Shown in pieces: positions 1-9,687 of a stretch of DNA of 64,000 bases. Both the position numbers and the translations under genes were made by a program. This DNA is from an uncultured Prolixibacteraceae bacterium (GTDB lineage Bacteria; Bacteroidota; Bacteroidia; Bacteroidales; Prolixibacteraceae), in assembly GCA_937915865.1 (NCBI GenBank), contig CALGIG010000053.1, positions 83,902 through 147,901 of the forward strand, written 5' to 3'. A model generated the notes under the pieces. That model ran no database searches. It saw only the letters and a list, made by a program, of their open reading frames with translations, and was not told the DNA's origin. The stretch's first letter is position 1. Every line of letters starts with the position of its first letter.

Positions 1-2435
1 TTAAAATGGAGAAACTTTTGGGTCTTGGCATGGTGTTTTGGGATGGAAAACTTGTAGGTGAACGACATGGGTACGATGTTCCTCAGCAGTTTGAAATCGA
101 TTCGTCGCTAACAGGGTTGAGTAAGCACTGTATTACTGTTTATACAAATAAACGAGACCAGGAATACCCACAGCGGGGGCACGGGGTTGTAAACGAAAAC
201 GGGGTTGGATGGACTGGCATTATCGGAAAAATTGAACTTCGTGCAGAGGCAGATGTATGCTTGAAAAATATCCAGGTTTATCCAGATGTTACGAATAATT
301 TAGTGACATTAAATGTTGATATTCAGGAAAATAAAAAGAAAAATAACGAGGTTGAACTAACTTTTTTTATTCGGGAGAAGAGTAAGGATAAACCTTTTCA
401 AAAGCTAAAAACCGTTATACTCAGAAACGGTGAAACCAGCCTTCGTAATTTTACAAATAAAGCAAAACTCTGGAGCGAATTTCATCCGGATTTGTATGAA
501 ATAAAGACCGAGTTAAAATGTGGATCAATTAAAGATGAAGCGCTTGTAACGTTTGGAATGCGCGATTTTATTGCCCGCGGACAACACTTTTTTTTAAATG
601 GAAATGAAATTTTTTTGAGAGGGGCGCAGCAGGATGGTACTTCGCCAATCAAAGGTTATACTCCAATGGACAAAGAATATTGGAATAAAATAATGGCACA
701 GTCCAAAGCCTATGGATTAAACCATCTTCGTTGCCATACATGGTGCCCACCCGAAGCGGCGTTTGTTGCTGCCGACGAATATGGCATTATCCTTCAGGTT
801 GAATTGCCCAGTTACGGACCAGAATATAAGGAGCTGACCCGTATAATCGACCATTTTGGGAATCATCCTTCTTTTTGTCTGCTGTCTCTTGGTAATGAAT
901 TGTTTAATCACGATGAAAATTCAAAAAAAGCAATTAACGATGCCCGCAAGCACGATGCCCGCCATTTATATACCTGCACATCTAATCCGGTAGCGAACAA
1001 TTGCGACGATGATTTCTTTGTTTCGGCCTGGGGTTGGGGAACCGATTCGATTGTTGACACCTATCCTGAAAAAATTAATATTGGTGGAAAGCCAATCGTG
1101 GGCATAGTTTGGTCGGGTGGAGATGGGGTATCAACTACGCGATTCAATACGCAACTGCCCGAAACACAATTTGATTACCGTGAGGAAGTTAAGCAATCGC
1201 CTGTGCCGGTTATTTCGCACGAAGCCGGGCAATGGGCTATGTTTCCTGATTTAGATGCTATCGGTAAATATTCGGGTACGCTTAGAAATTCTAATTACGA
1301 AAGGATAAAGCTTAGGCTCGAAAAACGTGGAATGTTGAGCCAGGCTCACGATTTTGCACTGGCTTCTGGTAAATTTTCGGCATTACTTTACAAAGAAGAA
1401 ATTGAATCGGCCTTGCGTACACCCAACCTTGCAGGAATAAATTTGTTGGGAATAAATGATTTTCAGGGACAAAACCTTGCTGTGGTGGGTGTTTTAGACG
1501 AATTCTGGGATTCGAAAAATCTGGTAAATGCCAATATTCACAGCCAATATTGCAATGCTATTGTTCCTTTGGCGCTGATGGAAAAAAGAATTTGGAGACA
1601 AAATGAGATATTCAATGCTCAAATAGAACTGGCGCATTATGGCGAAACCGACTTGTTCAATGTTTGTCCTCGCTGGCAAATTACTTCGGCTGATGGTAAA
1701 ATAATGATCGAAGGGATGCTCGCTCAACAAGACCTTTCTCATGGGGAATTAAAGTCGCTGGGCAAAATATCGTTTCAGGCTAATAAATTAAAGGCTCCGC
1801 AGAAATACATTCTGACTGTTGATATTGATCAGAATAAAATAAAAAACAGCTGGGACTTTTGGGTTTATTCGTCTGATTTAACAATAGACAGAGGTAAGGT
1901 TTTGATTTTAAATTCGTGGGGAAAAGAAGCTAAAAGCGCACTGGAATCAGGGAAAAATGTTTTATTGATTCCAAACGTAAAATCGTTGACTGACGGTTAT
2001 CGCGAAAACTGTTTCACTCCGGTTTTCTGGAATTCAATATTTAAATGGATGCAAAAGGCTCATACCCTTGGTGTTTTATGCGATCCTGCTTCACGTGTTT
2101 TCAGCCAGTTTCCTACTGAAAATTATTCCAACTGGCAGTGGTGGGATATAGCCATGAATTCGAATGCAATGTGCCTGAATAAATTTCCGCAACAGTTAAA
2201 ACCACTTATTCAGGTTATTGATACTTACGCTATTAATGATAAACTGGCTTATTTGTGGGAATGCAAAATTGGGAAAGGGAAACTGGTTGTTTCGACCATT
2301 AATTTTAGTGAGAAAACTGACAAACGCCCAGCGTGTACTCAATTGTACAAAAGTGTACTGAATTATATGAATAGCAATGAGTTTAATCCTAAAGATGAGC
2401 TTAGTATGCAGTTTTTGGATAATCTTTTTAAATGA
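1..2435 (+). CDS. GH2-like glycoside hydrolase (5' end cut by window)
   Basis: The frame is open to the left edge, so the first methionine in view (base 6) is probably internal and the N-terminal sugar-binding domain and signal peptide lie outside. Counting from base 6, residues 180-420 form a GH2-type TIM barrel. It has FLNGNEIFLRG leading into the barrel, GNE with the likely acid/base Glu298, and SHEAGQW with the likely nucleophile Glu406. These are the two acidic sites expected of retaining GH2 enzymes (beta-galactosidase/beta-mannosidase/beta-glucuronidase type). The last 250 residues are a beta-rich C-terminal part typical of large Bacteroidota GH2 proteins. Exact sugar specificity cannot be read from the sequence. 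The gene heads a run of secreted glycan-degrading enzymes and should act in the periplasm on exposed terminal sugars. Confidence 0.8.
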   Translation, partial: KMEKLLGLGMVFWDGKLVGERHGYDVPQQFEIDSSLTGLSKHCITVYTNKRDQEYPQRGHGVVNENGVGWTGIIGKIELRAEADVCLKNIQVYPDVTNNLVTLNVDIQENKKKNNEVELTFFIREKSKDKPFQKLKTVILRNGETSLRNFTNKAKLWSEFHPDLYEIKTELKCGSIKDEALVTFGMRDFIARGQHFFLNGNEIFLRGAQQDGTSPIKGYTPMDKEYWNKIMAQSKAYGLNHLRCHTWCPPEAAFVAADEYGIILQVELPSYGPEYKELTRIIDHFGNHPSFCLLSLGNELFNHDENSKKAINDARKHDARHLYTCTSNPVANNCDDDFFVSAWGWGTDSIVDTYPEKINIGGKPIVGIVWSGGDGVSTTRFNTQLPETQFDYREEVKQSPVPVISHEAGQWAMFPDLDAIGKYSGTLRNSNYERIKLRLEKRGMLSQAHDFALASGKFSALLYKEEIESALRTPNLAGINLLGINDFQGQNLAVVGVLDEFWDSKNLVNANIHSQYCNAIVPLALMEKRIWRQNEIFNAQIELAHYGETDLFNVCPRWQITSADGKIMIEGMLAQQDLSHGELKSLGKISFQANKLKAPQKYILTVDIDQNKIKNSWDFWVYSSDLTIDRGKVLILNSWGKEAKSALESGKNVLLIPNVKSLTDGYRENCFTPVFWNSIFKWMQKAHTLGVLCDPASRVFSQFPTENYSNWQWWDIAMNSNAMCLNKFPQQLKPLIQVIDTYAINDKLAYLWECKIGKGKLVVSTINFSEKTDKRPACTQLYKSVLNYMNSNEFNPKDELSMQFLDNLFK

Positions 2436-2467
2436 AATAGCCATATCACCTCAGGCGAGATAAACTG
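2431..2467. repeat. short intergenic repeat, copy 1
   Basis: About 36 bases beginning AATGAAATAGCCAT are shared, with about six differences, with 8161-8195. Each has a hairpin-prone core (copy 2 core CTCGCCTAAGACGAG). Here a further inverted pair, GATAAAC and GTTTATC, follows within about 30 bases. It may be a relic of the end of an IS200/IS605-type element, but no transposase is adjacent. Confidence 0.45.
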
Positions 2468-2570
2468 AGTCACCATGAGTTGGTTTATCTGCTTGTCGGC
2501 CAAACAGGGAGTGAATGCCTTAAAAGTATGGCAATAAATAGTTTTCGTTAATAAACCTAAACCTAAATAT

Positions 2571-3959
2571 ATGAATACCAGATTATTTACATCCTTTTTG
2601 TTGCTGATGTGTTATTTTCAGTTGACATCAGCTCAGGATAAACGTCCTCCGTATCAATACCCTGACGATCCGCAAGTTTTGCAAAAAATTAGAGACTGGC
2701 AAGACTTAAAATTTGGCTTGTTTATGCACTGGGGAACATACAGCCAATGGGGTATCGTAGAGTCATGGTCGCTTTGTCCCGAAGATAGGCCATTTACTTC
2801 TGTTCGTCCATCAGGAAAAAGCTACTCCGAGTATGTTAAAGATTACGAAAATCTGAAAACTACATTTAATCCCGTAAAATTCGATCCTGATAAATGGGCC
2901 AATGCAGCTCAGTATGCAGGGATGAAATATGTTGTTTTTACAACGAAACACCACGACGGGTTTAACATGTTTGATACCCGGCAAACCGATTATAAGATCA
3001 CCAGCAAATCCTGTCCGTTCAGCTTAAATCCCAAAGCTAATGTTGCTAAAGAAATATTTGATGCTTTCAGGAAGAAAAACTTTATGGCTGGGGCTTATTA
3101 TTCCATTTCCGACTGGAATAATAAGGATTTTTGGTGGGATTATTTTCCTCCTTTCGATCGTCATATCAATTACTCTCCGGAAAAGTATCCCGAAAAATGG
3201 CAACGGTTGAATGATTTTATATACAATCAGTTGAACGAATTGACCAATGGCGATTATGGAAAACTCGATATGCTGTGGTTTGACCTTTGTGGTGTTTCCA
3301 AAGAAAAAAAAGTGGATTGGCCCCGGTTTGCAAAAATGATAAGGAATAACCAACCTGGAATTATGATGGTTGCCCGAGGCTCAAACGATCAATACGAAAA
3401 TTACAGGACTCCTGAACAGGAAACTCCCGACCAGGTGCTTGATTATCCGTGGGAAACCTGCATGACAATGGGCGATAGCTGGTCGTATAAACCTCACGAC
3501 AAGTATAAATCGACTTACCAGCTAGTTCAGTTGTTGGTTAAAATCGTATCGAGGGGCGGTAACTTTTTACTTAATATTGGTCCGGGCCCCGATGGCGATT
3601 TTGACCCGGTTGCTTATGACCGTTTAAAAGCAATTGGCGATTGGATGCAAGTGAACGGTGAAGCTATTTATGGTACAAAACCAGTAAAACCATTTCATGA
3701 AACGAAAATGGTTTTTACTCAAAAACAAAACTACATCTATGCTTTTTATCTGCCCGACGAAGATGAGAAAAATATTCCTGGAAAGGTTAATATCAATTTG
3801 TTACAGCCGGTTAAAGGAAGTCGGATATTTTTGCTGGGTTACAATAATCCGCTGAAATGGGAAGTCAACGGGAAAGGAATATTAATCGATATTCCAAAAG
3901 CTGTGCAAAAAAAACCAGTGTGTCAGAATGCCTGGACATTTAAGCTCCAGGTACAGTAA
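2571..3959 (+). CDS. GH29 alpha-L-fucosidase, secreted
   Basis: The 462-residue product starts with a clear signal peptide ending near TSAQ (residue 22). The GH29 catalytic barrel follows at once: KFGLFMHWG (about 47-55), the histidine-containing TKHHDGF (about 126), and LWFDLCG (about 236-242). Asp238 sits at the usual nucleophile position. Family members are retaining exo-enzymes releasing terminal alpha-L-fucose. The length fits a bare catalytic domain with a short C-terminal beta-sandwich and no extra binding module. It lies 135 bases after the GH2-like gene and 19 bases before the acetylesterase, so it is probably co-transcribed with the enzymes downstream. Fucose linkage preference cannot be told. 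Confidence 0.9.
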   Translation: MNTRLFTSFLLLMCYFQLTSAQDKRPPYQYPDDPQVLQKIRDWQDLKFGLFMHWGTYSQWGIVESWSLCPEDRPFTSVRPSGKSYSEYVKDYENLKTTFNPVKFDPDKWANAAQYAGMKYVVFTTKHHDGFNMFDTRQTDYKITSKSCPFSLNPKANVAKEIFDAFRKKNFMAGAYYSISDWNNKDFWWDYFPPFDRHINYSPEKYPEKWQRLNDFIYNQLNELTNGDYGKLDMLWFDLCGVSKEKKVDWPRFAKMIRNNQPGIMMVARGSNDQYENYRTPEQETPDQVLDYPWETCMTMGDSWSYKPHDKYKSTYQLVQLLVKIVSRGGNFLLNIGPGPDGDFDPVAYDRLKAIGDWMQVNGEAIYGTKPVKPFHETKMVFTQKQNYIYAFYLPDEDEKNIPGKVNINLLQPVKGSRIFLLGYNNPLKWEVNGKGILIDIPKAVQKKPVCQNAWTFKLQVQ

Positions 3960-3978
3960 TCATCTAATTAATACAAAA

Positions 3979-5901
3979 ATGAAATTTTTAAAGCTACCAA
4001 TCATTTTGCTGTTGCTTGTATGTGTTACGAATTTATCGGCTGCAGTTAAACTTCCAAATATATTCACGAGTAACATGGTTCTTCAGCGAGATAAACCTAT
4101 AAAAATTTGGGGTTTAGCCGAAAAAGGAGAATCGGTGACTGTTAAATTTTACGGACAACAGCTCAAAACTACTGCCAGCAAAAACGGTAGTTGGATGGTT
4201 GTATTGAAACCTATGGCATTTGGCGGTCCTTTTGATCTCATTGTTCAGGGGAAAAGAAATGAAGTAATTCTGAAAAATATATTGATAGGTGATGTTTGGA
4301 TTTGCAGCGGGCAATCAAATATGGGAATGTCGGTCAACGGTTCTCTTAATGCTCCGTTTGAAATAGCTGCAGCCAACTTCCCAAATATAAGGTTATTGAC
4401 TGTTTCAGCCGACATTAGTAATAAAACACAAACAGATGTACCTGAAAGCCAATGGCAGATATGTTCGCCGCAAACAATTGGAAATTTTTCGGCAGCAGCC
4501 TATTTTTTTGGACGCGACCTTCACCGTGATCTGAATATTCCTATTGGATTGATTAACTCATCAGTTGGTGGAACAAATATCGAAGCCTGGATGAGCAATG
4601 AGTCGATCAGGAATTATCCTGAATATACTGAGAAAATTGAACAATCGCTTTCTCCTGGGTTTGAAGAGCAGATTAATAAAAGCCTGAAAGCAAATTCGGA
4701 TTGGCGAGTAGCTATGGATCAAGATAAAAAAAATTTCCCGGAATGGATTAAAGAAGGAAAGTTACTTGGAGGAAACGATAGAATGGAGCTGCCACAACGC
4801 TGGGAAGATAAGTTGATGCCGGGCATTGACGGAATCGTCTGGTTTCAGAAGGAAATTGTTTTGTCAGAAGAGGAAGCAAGTGAAGATATTGTGGTAAACC
4901 TTTGTCTGGTTGACGATGGTGAAGAAACCTATTGGAACGGTTCTTTGATTGGGGCTACTGATGGTTACAATAAGCCCCGAAATTATAAGTTGGATAAAAG
5001 AATTGCCAAACCCGGGAGAAATATAATATCAATAAAAGTAACTGATAGTGGAGGAAGCGGTGGAATACGAGGTAAAGCTGAGGATTTTTTTTATCAGGTG
5101 AAAGATAAAAAGTATTCGTTGTGCGGCGAATGGTTCTACAAACCGTGGATTGTGAAAGATTCCCGATTAGATATTAGTGCCAACAATTTCCCTTCGCTGT
5201 TATATAATTCCAAGATTAATCCGCTCACTCAACTACCTGTTAAAGGTGTTATATGGTACCAGGGCGAATCGAATGTTAGTAATGCTTATCGCTACCGCGA
5301 TCTCCTGAAATCGATGATCACCGACTGGAGGTCCAAATGGGGACTGGGGAATTTCCCTTTTCTGGTCGTTCAACTGGCAAATTGTGGCAAAACGCCAGAT
5401 GGGCCAGCGGATAGCGAGTGGGCCAAACTTCGTGAAGCACAATCGATGGCTTTGGAGCTGCCTAAAACAGGTATGGCCGTTGCAATAGATATTGGAGAGG
5501 CCGACGATATTCATCCTAAAAACAAACAGGAGGTTGGACGCCGTTTGGCTCTGGCTGCACTTAAAGTGGCCTACAACAAAGATTTGGTTTATTCCGGTCC
5601 CGTATACAAATCGATGGAAGTGGATGAAGACAGGATTCTGTTATCATTCAATAACATAGGTTCGGGTTTAAAATGCTGTGATAAATATGGTTACCTGAAA
5701 GGTTTTTGCATTGCAGGGAAAGACCAGAAATTTGTTTGGGCAAAAGCTTTTGTCGAAGGGGATAAGGTTGTTGTTTATTCACCTCTACTGAAAAATCCAG
5801 TCGCAGTACGCTATGGATGGGCTGACAATCCGGGAGATGTTAATCTTTTCAATAATGAAGGATTACCTGCCTCGCCGTTCCGCACGGATAACTGGAAATA
5901 A
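3979..5901 (+). CDS. sialate O-acetylesterase-like SGNH esterase
   Basis: I place the start at 3979 because a signal peptide (MKFLKLPIILLLLVC, cleavage near LSAA) begins there; the frame is open further upstream. The 640-residue protein carries the DUF303/SASA signature: GQSNMGMS near the N-terminus with Ser113 as nucleophile, WYQGESN in the middle, and DDIHPKNK with Asp509/His512 as the rest of the triad. A beta-sandwich insertion between the first and second blocks (about 270-390) is usual for this group. Such enzymes remove acetyl esters from sialic acids or from other glycans such as xylan and pectin. No sialidase is present here, so a role in de-acetylating a substituted plant or algal glycan is more likely. 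Confidence 0.85.
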   Translation: MKFLKLPIILLLLVCVTNLSAAVKLPNIFTSNMVLQRDKPIKIWGLAEKGESVTVKFYGQQLKTTASKNGSWMVVLKPMAFGGPFDLIVQGKRNEVILKNILIGDVWICSGQSNMGMSVNGSLNAPFEIAAANFPNIRLLTVSADISNKTQTDVPESQWQICSPQTIGNFSAAAYFFGRDLHRDLNIPIGLINSSVGGTNIEAWMSNESIRNYPEYTEKIEQSLSPGFEEQINKSLKANSDWRVAMDQDKKNFPEWIKEGKLLGGNDRMELPQRWEDKLMPGIDGIVWFQKEIVLSEEEASEDIVVNLCLVDDGEETYWNGSLIGATDGYNKPRNYKLDKRIAKPGRNIISIKVTDSGGSGGIRGKAEDFFYQVKDKKYSLCGEWFYKPWIVKDSRLDISANNFPSLLYNSKINPLTQLPVKGVIWYQGESNVSNAYRYRDLLKSMITDWRSKWGLGNFPFLVVQLANCGKTPDGPADSEWAKLREAQSMALELPKTGMAVAIDIGEADDIHPKNKQEVGRRLALAALKVAYNKDLVYSGPVYKSMEVDEDRILLSFNNIGSGLKCCDKYGYLKGFCIAGKDQKFVWAKAFVEGDKVVVYSPLLKNPVAVRYGWADNPGDVNLFNNEGLPASPFRTDNWK

Positions 5902-5938
5902 ATTTTGCAAACGGATACGATTTAACTTTGAGAAATAT

Positions 5939-8158
5939 ATGAAAAAATCAGGATTATTTCTGATGCTGGTTAGTTTGGTTTGCGGTTGTTTTGCCCAAAA
6001 CAAAAAACTAACCGCCTATGTAAATCCATTTATTGGGACTATTTTCGAGGGACATGTTTATCCAGGCGCAACACTTCCGTTTGGTATGGTACAATTGAGC
6101 CCTGATAATGGACTGACAGAAAAAGATAAATATGAAGGCTATTGTGCAGGGTATTCCTATACAAAAAATATACTGAAAGGATTTAGTCATACCCATTTAA
6201 GTGGAACTGGCCGGCCTGCTTTGGGCGATGTTTCTTTATTGCCAATGACTGGCCAAAAACCTTCGGCGGATGATATCAGAAGCGAGATTTCGCACCAGGA
6301 AGAATCTGCCAGCCCTGGTTATTACTCAGTAATGCTCAAAAGCTTTGGAATTAAAGCCGAATTAACAACATCACTGCATTGCGGTTTTCATCGGTACACA
6401 TTTTCTGAAAGTAACCAATCGCTGATCCGATTTGATCTTACAGGTGGTGTTGGCGATGATATTGCCGAAGATTGCCAGTTTAAGAAGATCAATTCCACCA
6501 CATTTGTTGGCTATCGAGTATCAAGATCGTCATTTTCGAAAGGACGGCATATTTATTTTGCCGCTGAAATCAGTAAGCCGGTCACCCATATTGTATGTTT
6601 CAGAAACGGACAACAGAACGAGTTGGTTGATGAAGTGCAAGGCGCCGATATTAAAGTCTGTCTCATTTTCCCATCAGCAAAAAACGAACAGGTTATGGTA
6701 AAAGTAGCTTTAAGTACAGCCAATACCGAAGGTGCTTTAGCAGGATTAAAAGAAGTCAAAGGCTGGAATTTTGATGATGTCAGAAAACATGCTGATGATA
6801 TTTGGGAAGCAGAATTGAAAAGAATTGAAATTACATCGGACAATGAAGAATTTAAATCGATTTTTTATACGGCGCTTTACCGTACTTACCTGGCTCCTTT
6901 TCGTATCGACGATGCGTTAGGTAAATACAGGGGTATTGATAAGCAAATTGTAAGGGATGGTAAAAACCTATATACCATGCATTCGCTTTGGGATACCTAC
7001 AGAGCTGCAAATCCCTTGTTAACATTGACGCAGTCGGATAGGGTTCCTGATATAATCAATTCATTCCTGGAGTTTTACAGGCAATACGGTTTGCTCCCGG
7101 TTTGGGATTTGTATTTTACCGAAACGAACGATATGAAAGGGTATCATGCCATTCCGGTTGTGGCCGATGCCATTTTAAAAGGAATTAAAGGTTTCGATTA
7201 CAACGAGGCGTTTATAGCTATGAAAGCCAGTGCCAATCAAAACATAAGAGGAACCGACTGGTATAGGAAACTAGGGTACGTACCCTTCGAAAAAGACGAT
7301 GGAAGTGTGACTTCAACTCTCGAATATGCTTACGATGATTGGTGTATTGCCCAGGTTGCGAAAAAACTGGGCTGTATCAGTGATTACCATGTTTTTATGC
7401 AAAGAAGCAACAATTGGAAAAATCTTTTCGATCAGTCTCTTTTGTTTGTAAGGCCCAAAGATGCAAATGGCAATTGGATAACTCCTTTTGATCCTTATAA
7501 CGAACGATTTGGAAAAATTAGGGCATTTGCTGAAGGAAACGCCTGGCAATACACATGGTATGTCCCTCATGACGTGTATGGACTAATGGATAAGTTTGGT
7601 TCGGACAAACGATTTGTTCAAAGGCTCGATTCGTTGTTTACACTTACTCCACCCAATAATCAGGCGATATTTAAATACGATGGGTATATTGGCCTGATGT
7701 GGCATGGAAATGAGCCTTGCCACCACATTGCTTATCTATACAATTATGCAGGTATGCCTTGGAAAACAGCAGAAAAAGTAAAGCAGATTTGCGCCTTTTA
7801 TCTCAACAAACCCAAGGGATTGTGTGGAAATGACGATTGTGGGCAAACCAGTGCCTGGTATGTATGGAGCGCCATAGGCTTTTACCCGGTTAACCCAGCC
7901 AATGGTCAGTATGTAATTGGCACACCTATGGCAAAAAAAACAGTGATAAACCTGCAAAACGGACGTCGTTTTACCATAGTAGCCGAAGGGTTAAGCAATA
8001 GCAATATTTATATTCAAAAGGCAACGCTCAACGGGCACTCTTACAGCAAATCATTTATTAATCATACTGATATTGTAAAAGGAGGAGAATTGGTATTTTT
8101 TATGGGAAATAAACCTTCAGGTACGTGGGGAACCAGTAAAGAGGATTTCCCAAATTGA
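5939..8158 (+). CDS. GH92 alpha-mannosidase (first of four)
   Basis: The start at 5939 is chosen over the upstream open frame because a signal sequence begins there (MKKSGLFLMLVSLVCGC). LVCGC could serve as a lipobox, so the 740-residue protein may be a lipoprotein. GH92 hallmarks occur in order: YVNPFIGT, YPGATLPFGMVQLSPD, GFSHTHLSGTG, SLWDTYRAANP, HGNEPCHHIAYLY and CGNDDCGQTSAWYVW. The glutamate of GNEP and the aspartates of GNDD form the conserved acidic active-site cluster. The family is calcium-dependent, inverting and exo-acting on alpha-mannosides. This copy is separated by the accessory island from three more GH92 genes at 55.3-62.0 kb. Confidence 0.9.
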   Translation: MKKSGLFLMLVSLVCGCFAQNKKLTAYVNPFIGTIFEGHVYPGATLPFGMVQLSPDNGLTEKDKYEGYCAGYSYTKNILKGFSHTHLSGTGRPALGDVSLLPMTGQKPSADDIRSEISHQEESASPGYYSVMLKSFGIKAELTTSLHCGFHRYTFSESNQSLIRFDLTGGVGDDIAEDCQFKKINSTTFVGYRVSRSSFSKGRHIYFAAEISKPVTHIVCFRNGQQNELVDEVQGADIKVCLIFPSAKNEQVMVKVALSTANTEGALAGLKEVKGWNFDDVRKHADDIWEAELKRIEITSDNEEFKSIFYTALYRTYLAPFRIDDALGKYRGIDKQIVRDGKNLYTMHSLWDTYRAANPLLTLTQSDRVPDIINSFLEFYRQYGLLPVWDLYFTETNDMKGYHAIPVVADAILKGIKGFDYNEAFIAMKASANQNIRGTDWYRKLGYVPFEKDDGSVTSTLEYAYDDWCIAQVAKKLGCISDYHVFMQRSNNWKNLFDQSLLFVRPKDANGNWITPFDPYNERFGKIRAFAEGNAWQYTWYVPHDVYGLMDKFGSDKRFVQRLDSLFTLTPPNNQAIFKYDGYIGLMWHGNEPCHHIAYLYNYAGMPWKTAEKVKQICAFYLNKPKGLCGNDDCGQTSAWYVWSAIGFYPVNPANGQYVIGTPMAKKTVINLQNGRRFTIVAEGLSNSNIYIQKATLNGHSYSKSFINHTDIVKGGELVFFMGNKPSGTWGTSKEDFPN

Positions 8159-8160
8159 TA

Positions 8161-8195
8161 AATGAAATAGCCATCTCGCCTAAGACGAGACAAAC
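8161..8195. repeat. short intergenic repeat, copy 2
   Basis: This is the second copy of the element at 2431-2467, with the near-palindromic core CTCGCCTAAGACGAG. The flanking AATAGCCAT is matched by an inverted ATGGCTATT just downstream (about 8207). The layout of a hairpin followed by CAAA-like and GGCTAT motifs resembles the hairpin at 36711-36731, which precedes an IS200-type transposase relic. Confidence 0.45.
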
Positions 8196-8373
8196 CAAAA
8201 ATGAATAAATGGCTATTCGCTTCGCGGATTTCATTTCATGGATTTTCGCTTCAATTCGCAAGCTCAATTCCATGCGTTGGATTGTTCGACTAAAAGAAAA
8301 TGTTAATACGCAGATTTTAAGGCGTTAAACAAAAATTTATACATGAAAACGATATAAAAACCATTAAAGATTA

Positions 8374-9687
8374 ATGGAAATGAGACTTAGATGTTATTTG
8401 AAGAGTAAAATTATCTTTGGCATATTTGTTGCTTTTTGTTACTTATTCTTCGGTTTTCGGACAAAATCCGGAACAATTTCCGATCCATTTGTGCCTTACC
8501 TTATCCAAAAAGCTCCTGAAATTCTAAAAGATTTAGGAGAAGAAATTTCAGGTGATGTTCGCGTCAGAAAACTGATTTTTAAATCGTTCAACTACCAGGA
8601 TAGTAATGAGGTAAAACAAGCGGAGATTTTTGCTGCAATAGTCAGGCCCGAAAAACCTGGTACATATCCGGGGTTACTTGTTTTGCATGGTGGTGGTGGA
8701 AGTGCTGAAATTGACAAGGCAAAAAAATGGGCTGCCTGTGGATATGTTGTTGTGGTACTAGATGAACCAGGGGTAGCTAATCCCGATAAAATTCCGTTTT
8801 CAACTGGTCCCTGGTCGAAATATAAATATGGCGAAAACCGTTTTGTTGTGAAACCATCTTTATTTTCCAGTACAATTTTCAGTGCAGTTCTAGCTTCGGT
8901 TCAAGGATTATGTTTGCTTTACTCACAGCCTGATGTAATTAAGGGTAAGATCGGGATAGTTGGAATTTCATGGGGCGGTTACCTAACAACCATTGTAAGC
9001 GGACTCGAAAATAATCTGGTGAAAGCTTCTTTCTCGGTTTACGGTTCAGGCTTTTACGATAAGGGCTCTGTTTTTTTTAATGAACTTGATAAAATGGAAC
9101 CCGAAGATCGGGCAATCTGGTTAAAATACTTTGATGCTGGTCGTCGCGCAGCTAACATTAAAACTCCGTTTTTTATAGCTGCCGCTGCTAACGACAATTG
9201 GTTTTATCCTCCGTCAGTAATCTCAACACTAAAGAATATCAAAGGCCCTGCGAATCATTTGTTTTCACCTAACTGTTCGCATAAAATTGATTTACCTGGT
9301 GGAACCCTCGATCCCGAACCGGAGCAACCCGGCTGGCTTTCAATGGAAAAAGTATATTTCGATTATTACCTGAAAAATATAGGGCAGCCATTACCTGTAA
9401 TCAAACGAATTAAAGCAGAAAGGCAGATGTCGGGCGATTGGCTTGTCCGTTTTCGTATAAGCAGCAAAACAACCATAGCTGTAGCTCAACTGAATTACAG
9501 TGAGATTGGCGTTGAGTGGACTAAACGAAAGTGGAAAACAATTGAAGCTAAATCACTAAACGACGGATGGTATGAAGCCCATATTTCTTCTTCAGAAATT
9601 CGAAAAACGTTTGAATGTTTTGCCTCCATATCCGATACTCGCCCGGTTACTGTTTCAAGCTACCTCGTATTGTGTGATATTGATTGA
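8374..9687 (+). CDS. secreted alpha/beta-hydrolase esterase
   Basis: The 437-residue protein has an N-terminal hydrophobic signal segment (about residues 10-28) and an alpha/beta-hydrolase core. LLVLHGGGGS (about 104-113) forms the oxyanion region, GISWGG places Ser199 in the nucleophile elbow, Asp274 lies in NDNW, and His303 in CSHKID completes the triad. The arrangement is closest to acetyl-xylan-esterase, dienelactone-hydrolase or S9-like family members that remove esters from polysaccharides. The last about 100 residues form an additional beta-rich domain. It stands 215 bases from the GH92 gene, with the short repeat between. Substrate is inferred only from the neighbours. Confidence 0.75.
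   Translation: MEMRLRCYLKSKIIFGIFVAFCYLFFGFRTKSGTISDPFVPYLIQKAPEILKDLGEEISGDVRVRKLIFKSFNYQDSNEVKQAEIFAAIVRPEKPGTYPGLLVLHGGGGSAEIDKAKKWAACGYVVVVLDEPGVANPDKIPFSTGPWSKYKYGENRFVVKPSLFSSTIFSAVLASVQGLCLLYSQPDVIKGKIGIVGISWGGYLTTIVSGLENNLVKASFSVYGSGFYDKGSVFFNELDKMEPEDRAIWLKYFDAGRRAANIKTPFFIAAAANDNWFYPPSVISTLKNIKGPANHLFSPNCSHKIDLPGGTLDPEPEQPGWLSMEKVYFDYYLKNIGQPLPVIKRIKAERQMSGDWLVRFRISSKTTIAVAQLNYSEIGVEWTKRKWKTIEAKSLNDGWYEAHISSSEIRKTFECFASISDTRPVTVSSYLVLCDID

Noticed and set aside
3979..5901. Evidence for sialic acid catabolism from the acetylesterase
   Set aside because: No sialidase, sialic acid lyase or transporter is present; the esterase family also acts on other acetylated glycans.
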